NCBI RefSeq assembly: GCF_001280065.1
Contig: NZ_LGEA01000125.1
Span: 62,001-126,000, forward strand
Origin: Streptomyces sp. NRRL B-1140
GTDB lineage: Bacteria > Actinomycetota > Actinomycetes > Streptomycetales > Streptomycetaceae
DNA length: 64,000 nt
Direction of reading: 5' to 3'
In this document: positions 57,352 to 64,000 of the stretch, piece by piece
How positions within the stretch are numbered: the stretch's first letter is position 1
Layout: every line of letters starts with the position of its first letter
Program-made: the position numbers and the translations under genes
The notes under the pieces: model-generated
The model's database searches: none
What the model saw: only the letters and a program-made list of their open reading frames with translations
Told to the model about the DNA's origin: nothing

Positions 57352-58491
57352 GCGCTGCTCCACCGCGAAGAGCTGCTCCTCCACGTGGTCCAAGGCCAGG
57401 CGCAGGGCTCCCGTCGCCACGGCCGCGTCCCCCAGGCGCGACAGGGTGACCTCCGGGGGGCGCAGGCAGTAGCGGGCGAGTTCCTCGCGCAGGGGGGTCA
57501 GGACGCCGTCCAGGCCCGCCGCCCAGCCGCCGATCACCACCAGCTCCGGGTCCAGGGCGAGGACGAGGGCCGCCACGTCGTGGACGAGGCGCTGAATGAA
57601 GCGGTCGACGGCGGCCCGGGCCCGCTGGTCGCCCTCGCGGGCCTGGGCGAACACCCCGGCGACCGCCTGCTCGTCGAGTGGGTGCAGTGGCTCGTCCGTG
57701 GTCGACAGGAGCGTCTCGGGCGTCACCCCGCGGCCCAGCAGATGCAGCGCCCCGATCTCGCCGGCCGCCCCGCCGTAGCCGCGGTGCAGCCGCCCCCCGA
57801 TCAGCGAACCGGCGCCCGGGCTGAGCCCGGCCAGCACGAAGACCACGTCGTCCGACTCGGTGGCCGCTCCTTTCCAGTGCTCTGCCACGACAGCGGCGTT
57901 GGCGTCGTTCTCGACCAGGACAGGGCACTTGAACGACCGGCTCAGCCGCTCACCCAGTCGTAGCCCCGTCCACCCCGGCAGCGCCGTGCCCAGCCGCACC
58001 GTGCCGTCGGCCTCGACGATCCCGGGCGTCGCCACGCCCACGGCCCGCAGCGAGCCGCGGGCGACCCCGGCCCGTCGCAGCAGCTCGGCGACCGACCCGC
58101 GCAGCCGCTCCAGCCGCTCATCGGCCCCGGCCGTCTCGGGGACGTCCTTCGCCTGGGCGCCGATCACCCGGCCGTCCAGGTCGGACAGCAGCGCCGCCAC
58201 CCGGTGCGCCCCGATCTCCAGCCCCATCAGATACCCGGCCTCCGCCCGGAACCGGAACCGCCGCGCCGGACGCCCCTGCCGCCGGGCAGCCCCCTCCTCG
58301 GCCGCCTTCTCGACCACGAGCCCGGCTTCGATGAGTCCTTCGACGACACCTTCGACGGTCGGCCGGGACAGCCCCGTCACCCGGGTGATCTCGGTCAGCG
58401 TCGCGCAGTCCGTGGCACGCAGCGCGTGCAGCACCACCGCGGAGTTGATCCTTCGCAGCAGCGAGGGATCCCCGCCGGTCAGCCGCCCCAC
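57343..58491 (-). CDS. ROK-family transcriptional regulator
   Basis: A 382-residue ROK protein: N-terminal winged helix (LTEITRVTGLSRPTVEGVVE), then the sugar-kinase-like fold with VGVATPGIVEADGTVRLG, VLVENDANAAVVAEHW and HRGYGGAAGEIGALHLLGRG. The zinc-binding CxCGxxGC cluster of most ROK proteins is absent here. GGAGG lies about 7 bases before the GTG at 58491. The final residues (EQRPL) and the stop are coded within a palindromic repeat. Effector and targets are unknown. Confidence 0.87.
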   Translation of the reverse strand: MGRLTGGDPSLLRRINSAVVLHALRATDCATLTEITRVTGLSRPTVEGVVEGLIEAGLVVEKAAEEGAARRQGRPARRFRFRAEAGYLMGLEIGAHRVAALLSDLDGRVIGAQAKDVPETAGADERLERLRGSVAELLRRAGVARGSLRAVGVATPGIVEADGTVRLGTALPGWTGLRLGERLSRSFKCPVLVENDANAAVVAEHWKGAATESDDVVFVLAGLSPGAGSLIGGRLHRGYGGAAGEIGALHLLGRGVTPETLLSTTDEPLHPLDEQAVAGVFAQAREGDQRARAAVDRFIQRLVHDVAALVLALDPELVVIGGWAAGLDGVLTPLREELARYCLRPPEVTLSRLGDAAVATGALRLALDHVEEQLFAVEQRPL

Positions 58492-58582
58492 CGTCCGTCC
58501 TCCCAGGTCGTGCGCGTGTTGGCCGGATCGTACTTCGGTCCGGCACACCCCGGCGAGGGGCGGGCCCCGGCCCCGCCCGCCG

Positions 58583-59245
58583 TCAGCCGGGCGCCACGAA
58601 CCCCGACTCGTACGCCGCGATCACCGCCTGGGTGCGGTCCCGCGCCCCCAACTTCGCCAGCACCGAGCTGACGTGCGACTTCACGGTCTCGGTACCCACG
58701 ACCAGCCGGGCGGCGATCTCCGCGTTCGACAGGCCCCGCGCCATCAGCCGCAGCACCTCGGCCTCCCGCTCGGTCAGCTGGGCCCGCTCCAGCACGGCCC
58801 GGGCCGCACGGTTCCCGCCGGTCTCGCCGTACTCGGCGGCGAGCTGCCGCACCGAGGCCGGGAACAGCAACGACTCGCCCTCGGCGATCAGCCGCACCGC
58901 GTGCACGATCTCGGCGGGCCGGGCCCGCTTGAGCAGGAACCCGTCGGCGCCCGCCCGCAGGGCCTCGTACACGTACTCGTCGTTCTCGAAGGTCGTCACC
59001 ACGAGGATCCGAGGAGGGGCGTCGACCGTCCGCAGCAGCGCCCGGGTGGCCTCGATGCCGTCCAGCAGCGGCATCCGCACGTCCATGGCGACCACGTCCG
59101 GCCGCAGCCGCCGCACGAGCGGGATCACCGCCGCCCCGTCGGCGGCCTCCCCGACGACCTCGATGTCGGGCTGCGCCTCCAGGACGGCCCGCAGACCCGC
59201 GCGCACGAGAGGCTCGTCGTCGACGAGGAGAACGGTGACCGGCAT
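58583..59245 (-). CDS. NarL/LuxR-type response regulator
   Basis: A 220-residue response regulator: receiver domain with the acidic VDDE pocket, phosphorylatable Asp in [13 protein letters not shown], Thr in LVVTTFEND and Lys in FLLKRARP, then a LuxR-type helix-turn-helix ([20 protein letters not shown]). Located 14 bases downstream of its sensor kinase gene. It probably controls the divergent ABC transporter at 60544. Confidence 0.93.
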   Translation of the reverse strand: MPVTVLLVDDEPLVRAGLRAVLEAQPDIEVVGEAADGAAVIPLVRRLRPDVVAMDVRMPLLDGIEATRALLRTVDAPPRILVVTTFENDEYVYEALRAGADGFLLKRARPAEIVHAVRLIAEGESLLFPASVRQLAAEYGETGGNRAARAVLERAQLTEREAEVLRLMARGLSNAEIAARLVVGTETVKSHVSSVLAKLGARDRTQAVIAAYESGFVAPG

Positions 59246-59259
59246 CCGGTCAGACTAGA

Positions 59260-60435
59260 TCAACTCAACGGGAGTTCGACATGGACCTGCCAGTCGCCTT
59301 CGTCGGGCCCGGTCCGCGCGCGTCCGCCGAGCAGTGCCGCGCGCTCGCGTATACCGCGCAGGCCGCTGCCGCGTCCGGAAGTGGTCGCCCCGGACGGCAG
59401 GGGGTTGCGTATCGCGAGGAGCACGGTGGCGTCTGCCACCTGGACGCGGACGCGCACCGGGACCGCGCCCGCGTGCCGCAGCACATTGGTCAGCGACTCC
59501 TGGAGGATCCGGTAGCCCTCCCGGGACACCGGCCCGGGCACCGTCTCCACCGGGCCCGTCACCTCGGCGTCGACCTTCGCCCCGGAGGCGCGGGCCGACT
59601 CCAGCAGCCGGTCCGCATCCGCCAGGGTCGGCCTCCCGCTCGCCGGTGTCCCCGACTCGCGCAGGACGCCGAGCACCCGCTCCAGATCCTCCAGGGCGGC
59701 CCGGCCGGTCTCCTCGATGGCGACCAGCGCCCGGTCGGTGAAGGCCGGATCACCCGCCGCCCGGGCGGCACCCGCCTGCACGACCGCCACCGTGAGCGCG
59801 TGCCCGATGGAGTCGTGCAACTCGCGGGCGATCCGGGTGCGTTCCAGGAGCTGGTCCGTACGCTCCTCCAGCGCGGCCAGCCGCTCGGAGGGGGAGGGGC
59901 CGAGCAGGCGCAGGGCGACGCGGGTGACGAGGTTTCCCGAACCGACCACGACCGCGGCTGCCAGGACCACGGGCACGGGGACCAGCAGGGCATGCCACCC
60001 ATGGCGGCCCTCGACGGGCAGCCAGGCGCCGCCTGCCCGCCCACCGCCCAGTGCGGTCGACACCAGGTCCATCGTGAGGAGGAGAAGCTGGACGGCGAGA
60101 TGCGACGCCAGGGCGCCGAGGACCAGCCTCGTCAGGAGCCAGACCACCATCCGTCCACGGTCGCCCCAGGTGGCCGAGGGGGTGACGACGATCTCCTCGC
60201 TCTCGCCCCCGTCCCGACGGCCGGTCAGCAGCAGCCTGGCCTGGAAACCCTCCACGACCCGCATGGCCGGGACCAGGCCGGCGAGGCCGAGCAGCACGGT
60301 CGCCGTGCCCACGGTCCACCACGCCTCGTCGATGAACAGCCACAGAGACGGCCACACGATGGCAATCGAGAGATGAAGCCATCGCGTGTACGTCACCGCA
60401 CGGGTGAACGGACGCAGCATGCGGACCAGGACCAT
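59260..60435 (-). CDS. Sensor histidine kinase (NarX/DesK-type)
   Basis: A 391-residue membrane kinase with about four hydrophobic spans in the N-terminal half (HLSIAIVWPSLWLFI, TATVLLGLAGLVPAM, AVQLLLLTMDLV, LLVPVPVVLAAAVVV), a HisKA_3 dimerisation helix with the phospho-acceptor His in IARELHDSIGHALT, and an ATPase domain (LQESLTNVLRHAG, GRGSGLRGIRERAALLGG). Its neighbour is the response regulator at 58583. The ATG at 60435 fits the family; the longer frame is non-coding upstream. Confidence 0.9.
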   Translation of the reverse strand: MVLVRMLRPFTRAVTYTRWLHLSIAIVWPSLWLFIDEAWWTVGTATVLLGLAGLVPAMRVVEGFQARLLLTGRRDGGESEEIVVTPSATWGDRGRMVVWLLTRLVLGALASHLAVQLLLLTMDLVSTALGGGRAGGAWLPVEGRHGWHALLVPVPVVLAAAVVVGSGNLVTRVALRLLGPSPSERLAALEERTDQLLERTRIARELHDSIGHALTVAVVQAGAARAAGDPAFTDRALVAIEETGRAALEDLERVLGVLRESGTPASGRPTLADADRLLESARASGAKVDAEVTGPVETVPGPVSREGYRILQESLTNVLRHAGAVPVRVRVQVADATVLLAIRNPLPSGATTSGRGSGLRGIRERAALLGGRARTGPDEGDWQVHVELPLS

Positions 60436-60469
60436 CACGCCATCGTGCCAGCGGCGACCGGCGACGGGC

Positions 60470-60512
60470 CTCCCCCACAGGGGGGAGACGATCTCCACCA
60501 CCGGGGGAGGAC
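60470..60512. promoter_or_regulatory. Operator-like inverted repeats between kinase and ABC genes
   Basis: CTCCCCC (60470-60476) and GGGGGAG (60481-60487) form an inverted repeat, and CCGGGGGAGG recurs at 60501-60510. The position between divergent two-component and ABC genes suits binding by the NarL-type regulator. Confidence 0.5.
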
Positions 60513-60543
60513 CGCACCCCGGTCCGGCCGCGACGATGCTGGC

Positions 60544-61464
60544 ATGACCAGCATCGACGTGCAGGACCTCACCAAGGAGTTCGGCGACCGGCGAGCCGTG
60601 GACCGGCTCACCTTCCGTGTGCTGCCCGGCCGCGTCACAGGCTTCCTCGGCCCGAACGGAGCCGGGAAATCCACCACCATGCGGCTGGTGCTCGGCCTCG
60701 ACCGGCCGACCGCCGGTTCCGCCACGATCGGCGGCCGGCCCTACCCGGCGCTGCGTGAACCCCTGCGCCACGTGGGGGCCCTGCTCGACGCGCGGGCCGC
60801 GCACGGCTCACGCACCGCCCGCGACCATCTCCGCGTCCTGGCGGCGAGCAACCGCATCCCGGACGCGCGGGTCGACGAGGTCCTGGAGGAGGCGGGCCTG
60901 GCGTCGGTGGCCCGGCGGCGGGTACGGACGTACTCCCTGGGCATGCGCCAGCGGCTCGGCATCGCCGCCGCCCTGTTGGGCGATCCCGAGGTCGTCATGC
61001 TGGACGAGCCGTCCAACGGCCTCGACCCCGCAGGCATCGTGTGGATCCGGCGGTTGCTGCGCCGCCTCGCGGGAGAGGGCCGCACGGTCCTGGTCTCCAG
61101 CCACCTGATGAACGAGACCGCGTCCTTCGCCGACCACCTGGTCGTCCTCGGCCGGGGCCGGCTGCTCGCCGACACCCCGATGCGGGAGTTCATCCACGCA
61201 CGCGTGCAGCCCCGTGTCCGCATCCGTACGACCGACCCCGGCGCCCTCACATCGGCGCTCGCCCGGCACGGCCGCACGGCCGAGGAACACGCGGACGGAC
61301 ACTGGACCGTGCACGACGCGCGTGTGGACGACATCGGCCGCATCACCTCGGCCTCGGGTGTGCCGGTCCTGGAACTGGCCGCAGAGGAGGGCACCTTGGA
61401 GCAGGCCTACTTCGACCTCACCGGGGCCGAGGCCGAGTTCACCGCGCAGCCCCAGGAGGCCTGA
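60544..61464 (+). CDS. ABC exporter ATPase
   Basis: A 306-residue ATPase of the DrrA/BcrA type: Walker A FLGPNGAGKSTTMRL, signature YSLGMRQRLGIAAAL (SLGMR instead of SGG), Walker B VVMLDEPSNGLDPAGI and H-loop VLVSSHLMNE. The C-terminal extension after about residue 210 is usual for this class. It pairs with the membrane protein at 61467 and likely exports a lipid-like or antimicrobial compound. Divergent from a two-component system. Confidence 0.92.
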   Translation: MTSIDVQDLTKEFGDRRAVDRLTFRVLPGRVTGFLGPNGAGKSTTMRLVLGLDRPTAGSATIGGRPYPALREPLRHVGALLDARAAHGSRTARDHLRVLAASNRIPDARVDEVLEEAGLASVARRRVRTYSLGMRQRLGIAAALLGDPEVVMLDEPSNGLDPAGIVWIRRLLRRLAGEGRTVLVSSHLMNETASFADHLVVLGRGRLLADTPMREFIHARVQPRVRIRTTDPGALTSALARHGRTAEEHADGHWTVHDARVDDIGRITSASGVPVLELAAEEGTLEQAYFDLTGAEAEFTAQPQEA

Positions 61465-61466
61465 CC

Positions 61467-62192
61467 ATGGAATGCACACCCCTACTGCGCTCCGAATGGC
61501 TGAAGGTCCGCACCCTGCGCTCGCTCCCGGGGGCCCTGCTGGCCCTGCTCGTCGTGACGACGGCGTTCTCCGCGATCGCCGGAATCTCCGATGCCTCGGA
61601 CCCGGGGTTCGATCCGCTGTTCACGGCCCTGTCGGGCGTCATACCGGGGCAGATCGCGGCCGTCACGTTCGGGGCCATGGCCGTGTCGTCGGAGTTCCAC
61701 CAGGGCGCGCTGCGGCTCTCCCTGGCCGCAGTGCCGCAGCGCGGACGCTGGTTCGCGGTCAAGGCCGCCGTCATCGCCCTGCCGGCGCTCCTGGTGGGGC
61801 TGGTCACGGCCCTCGCCGCCCTCCTGGCAGGGCGGGCCGGGCTCGGCGCGGCGGCCGACGGGCTCAGCACCGGCGAGCAGGTGCGCGGAGTGGTGGGCTG
61901 TGGTGTCTACCTGATGCTGATGGCCCTGTTCGCCGCGGGGATCACCACCCTGCTCCGCAGCGGCACGGCCACCCTCTCCCTGCTGATCCCGTTCATCCTC
62001 GTCGTCTCGTTCGTGATCGGCGACGCGACGGGCACCGTCGCCGACTTCCTGCCCGACAAGGCCGGGCAGCTGGTCCTCCGGGAGACGTACGACGGCACCC
62101 TCGGCCCGTGGTCGGGGCTCGCGGTGACCGCGTTGTGGACGGCCGCGGCCCTGCTCGCGGGAGCCTGGAGCCTACGCCGCAGGGACGCCTGA
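61467..62192 (+). CDS. ABC exporter permease (ABC-2 type)
   Basis: A 241-residue membrane protein with about six spans, starting with the typical ABC-2 N-terminus LLRSEWLKVRTLRSLPGALL and containing MAVSSEFHQGALRLSLAAVP. It begins 2 bases after the ATPase stop and forms the transport channel with it. Substrate unknown; such pairs controlled by NarL-type systems often protect against membrane-active compounds. Confidence 0.88.
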   Translation: MECTPLLRSEWLKVRTLRSLPGALLALLVVTTAFSAIAGISDASDPGFDPLFTALSGVIPGQIAAVTFGAMAVSSEFHQGALRLSLAAVPQRGRWFAVKAAVIALPALLVGLVTALAALLAGRAGLGAAADGLSTGEQVRGVVGCGVYLMLMALFAAGITTLLRSGTATLSLLIPFILVVSFVIGDATGTVADFLPDKAGQLVLRETYDGTLGPWSGLAVTALWTAAALLAGAWSLRRRDA

Positions 62193-62247
62193 CGGGAAGC
62201 CGGATGACGCCCCGCCAAGTGTCAGTGGCGGCGGGTTTACTGGACCC

Positions 62248-62679
62248 ATGAACATCGCACAGCACCTCGCCCTCATCGACGAGCTGTGCCACCGCCCCTT
62301 TCCGGCGGAGCACGGCCCGTCGGACGTCGGTGTCTCGGGGCCCGGTCACCACCTCGCGGTGTTAGCGGCCGGGACCGAGGGCGACCCCGGGGCCCGGGCG
62401 GTGACCGTCGACCAGTTCGAGAAGGACCGGGACGCGGTCCACGAGCTCCTCGCCTCCCGTTGGGGCGACACGGACCCCTACAACCTGCAGACCGTGCTGC
62501 TGCGCACCGAGCGGGAGCACGTACCCGGGCCGTGGGCCGAGTTGAGCGCGCGGGCCGGCGTCGCCCACCTGTGGGAGGTGGAGGGCACGGGCCGCTGGGT
62601 CGCCGTGGCGGTCGCGGACCGGGACGCCTCACGCGAGGTCCAGTTGCTGGCTCTGGTCACGGAGACGGACCCGCCGTAG
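62248..62679 (+). CDS. Uncharacterised 143-residue protein
   Basis: A soluble acidic protein (MNIAQHLALIDELCHRPFPA...) with WGDTDPYNLQTVLLRTER and RWVAVAVADRDASREVQLLA towards the end, suggesting a beta-rich core. No family can be named. It follows the ABC exporter by 55 bases on the same strand but shows no link to transport. Confidence 0.65.
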   Translation: MNIAQHLALIDELCHRPFPAEHGPSDVGVSGPGHHLAVLAAGTEGDPGARAVTVDQFEKDRDAVHELLASRWGDTDPYNLQTVLLRTEREHVPGPWAELSARAGVAHLWEVEGTGRWVAVAVADRDASREVQLLALVTETDPP

Positions 62680-62683
62680 CGGA

Positions 62684-63229
62684 TCAGTCCCCGGCGGCCT
62701 CCCGCAGGCGGCCGAACTCCTCGGCCATCGTGTCGAGCGTCCAGTGGGCGTTCAGCCCGCTCGGGTTGGGCAGCACCCACACGCGGGAGTCACCGATCGT
62801 CCGGGCCTGCGGCCCCACCCGCGCCGTGCGGTCGTCGAACGCGGCGCGATACGCGGTCACACCGACCACGGCCAGCCAGCGCGGCCGCAGCCGCGCCACC
62901 TTCGCCGCGAGCAGCCGCCCGCCCTCGCGGTACTCCTCGGCGCTGAGCTCGTCCGCCCGCGCGGAGGCCCGCGCCACGACGTTGGTGATGCCGAGGCCGT
63001 ACGACAGCAACTCTTCCTGTTCGGACGGCTTCAGCAGCCTCGGTGTGAACCCGGACCGGTGGAGCACCGGCCAGAAGCGGTTGCCCGGCCGGGCGAAGTG
63101 ATGGCCCGTCGCGGCCGTCATCAGACCGGGGTTGATACCGCAGAAGAGGACGTGCAGGCCCTCCGCGACCACGTCGGGCACGACGCGGTCGCGGGCGGCC
63201 TGCAGTTCCTCGGGCGTGAAACGCACCAT
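62684..63229 (-). CDS. mug: G/U mismatch-specific DNA glycosylase (Mug/TDG family)
   Basis: A 181-residue uracil-DNA-glycosylase-fold protein: VLFCGINPGLMTAATGHHFA (motif 1 with the catalytic Asn), GNRFWPVLHRSGF, YGLGITNVVARASA and WVLPNPSGLNAHWTL (motif 2). It removes uracil or thymine from mispairs with G, relevant in a GC-rich genome. The ATG at 63229 matches the family start. It lies 13 bases downstream of purB on the same strand. Confidence 0.92.
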   Translation of the reverse strand: MVRFTPEELQAARDRVVPDVVAEGLHVLFCGINPGLMTAATGHHFARPGNRFWPVLHRSGFTPRLLKPSEQEELLSYGLGITNVVARASARADELSAEEYREGGRLLAAKVARLRPRWLAVVGVTAYRAAFDDRTARVGPQARTIGDSRVWVLPNPSGLNAHWTLDTMAEEFGRLREAAGD

Positions 63230-63242
63230 CGGGGAAGACGCG

Positions 63243-64000
63243 TCAGAGGATCGCGCCGGGCGTGTAGCCCGCGGCCTCGGGGTGCTGCTTGACGATCTCC
63301 TCGACCCGGGCGACGACGGCGGCGACCTGGTCGCCCGCGGCACCGGTGAAGGACAGCTTGTCGGCCATCAGCGCGTCCAGCTGGTCCCGGTCCAGCGGGA
63401 TGCGCGCGTCGGCGGCCAGCTTGTCGAGCAGCTCGTTGCGCTCGGCACCCTGCTCGCGCATGGCGAGCGCGGAGGCGACGGCGTTCTCCTTGATCGCCTC
63501 GTGCGCGAGCTCCCGGCCCACGCCCGCGCGCACGGCGCCCATGAGGACCTTCGTGGTGGCGAGGAACGGCAGGTAGCGGTCCAGCTCACGGGCGACGACC
63601 GCGGGGAACGCGCCGAACTCGTCGAGCACCGTCAGGAACGTCTCCAGCAGACCGTCGAGCGCGAAGAACGCGTCCGGCAGCGCGACCCGGCGCACCACCG
63701 AGCAGGACACGTCGCCCTCGTTCCACTGGTCGCCCGCCAGCTCGCCGGTCATCGACGCGTAACCGCGCAGGATCACCATCAGGCCGTTGACACGCTCGCA
63801 GGAGCGGGTGTTCATCTTGTGCGGCATCGCCGAGGAGCCGACCTGGCCCGGCTTGAACCCCTCGGTGACCAGCTCGTGCCCGGCCATCAGCCGGATCGTC
63901 TTGGCCAGCGACGACGGGGCCGCCGCCAACTGCACCAGCGCGGTGACGACCTCGTAGTCCAGCGAGCGCGGGTAGACCTGGCCGACCGAGGTGAACGCCT
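63243..64000 (-). CDS. purB: Adenylosuccinate lyase, C-terminal two thirds (runs off the window)
   Basis: The frame covers about 252 residues and continues past the right edge. The fumarase/aspartase-superfamily signature GSSAMPHKMNTRSCERVNGL is visible, as are SLDYEVVTALVQLAAAPSSL, GDVSCSVVRRVALPD and the C-terminal helical domain. The enzyme makes fumarate plus AMP or AICAR in purine synthesis. Only the 3' part lies in the window. Confidence 0.93.
   Translation of the reverse strand, partial: AFTSVGQVYPRSLDYEVVTALVQLAAAPSSLAKTIRLMAGHELVTEGFKPGQVGSSAMPHKMNTRSCERVNGLMVILRGYASMTGELAGDQWNEGDVSCSVVRRVALPDAFFALDGLLETFLTVLDEFGAFPAVVARELDRYLPFLATTKVLMGAVRAGVGRELAHEAIKENAVASALAMREQGAERNELLDKLAADARIPLDRDQLDALMADKLSFTGAAGDQVAAVVARVEEIVKQHPEAAGYTPGAIL

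Noticed and set aside
1..64000. CRISPR arrays, rRNA or tRNA genes
   Set aside because: No regularly spaced direct repeats and no tRNA-like T-loop/acceptor combinations were noticed on reading both strands; a tRNAscan-SE and CRISPR search would be needed to be certain.

Overview
The window looks like chromosomal DNA of a Streptomyces or a very close relative. Codon use is strongly GC-rich, GTG and TTG starts are frequent, and several genes are typical of the genus: a tuf3-type EF-Tu, an xfp phosphoketolase, XRE/DUF5753 regulators, RICIN-domain proteins and a Tat-exported PhoD. Copies of a GC-rich palindromic intergenic repeat common in Streptomyces are also present. No tRNA, rRNA or CRISPR array was seen.

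Positions 1-9150 are the right end of an integrated phage or phage-derived element with visibly lower GC than the rest. It carries the 3' part of a major capsid gene and a full 1421-codon tape-measure gene, with only small genes and a structure-rich spacer between them. Three short Cys-motif proteins each follow a terminator-like hairpin at nearly the same distance. A regulator module follows (DUF6879-type protein, XRE/DUF5753 regulator and two small partners), then an array of hairpins. The element ends inside tuf3, whose 5' third is missing from the window.

Positions 9.1-23 kb are ordinary chromosome: a spermidine-synthase-like protein, an MFS exporter, a decayed galU, a sigma-like/zinc-finger/RICIN chimera, phosphoketolase, DedA, a gamma-carbonic-anhydrase-like protein, a hexapeptide acyltransferase, and an EamA exporter divergent from its probable XRE-cupin regulator.

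Positions 23.4-26.0 kb hold the most unusual locus. A PatG-C-terminal-like protein, a compact subtilisin-like protease and three small Cys-containing peptides lie on one strand, the last four genes tightly packed. Two of the peptides share an MRIPGF motif. The set resembles a stripped-down cyanobactin-type maturation system without YcaO or dehydrogenase genes, and is best described as an uncharacterised peptide-processing system.

Positions 26-42 kb contain a CDF metal exporter with an ArsR regulator, an aromatic-ring hydroxylase and APC permease, a cobalamin riboswitch upstream of a three-gene ABC importer, a degenerate CysRS-like protein coupled to SixA, an IS110 remnant beside an APH-like kinase, YigZ, and sbcDC. 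Positions 42.7-45.7 kb form an accessory patch: a HExxH metalloprotease with two RICIN trefoils, an unknown small protein and an Imm21-type immunity protein.

Positions 45.7-64 kb return to ordinary chromosome: DUF885, Lrp with a divergent trans-sulfuration enzyme, ACT-GNAT, PhoD, MocR, an alpha/beta hydrolase, an oxidoreductase divergent from an ECF41 sigma factor, GntR, ROK, a two-component system divergent from an ABC exporter, a Mug-type glycosylase and the 3' part of purB.
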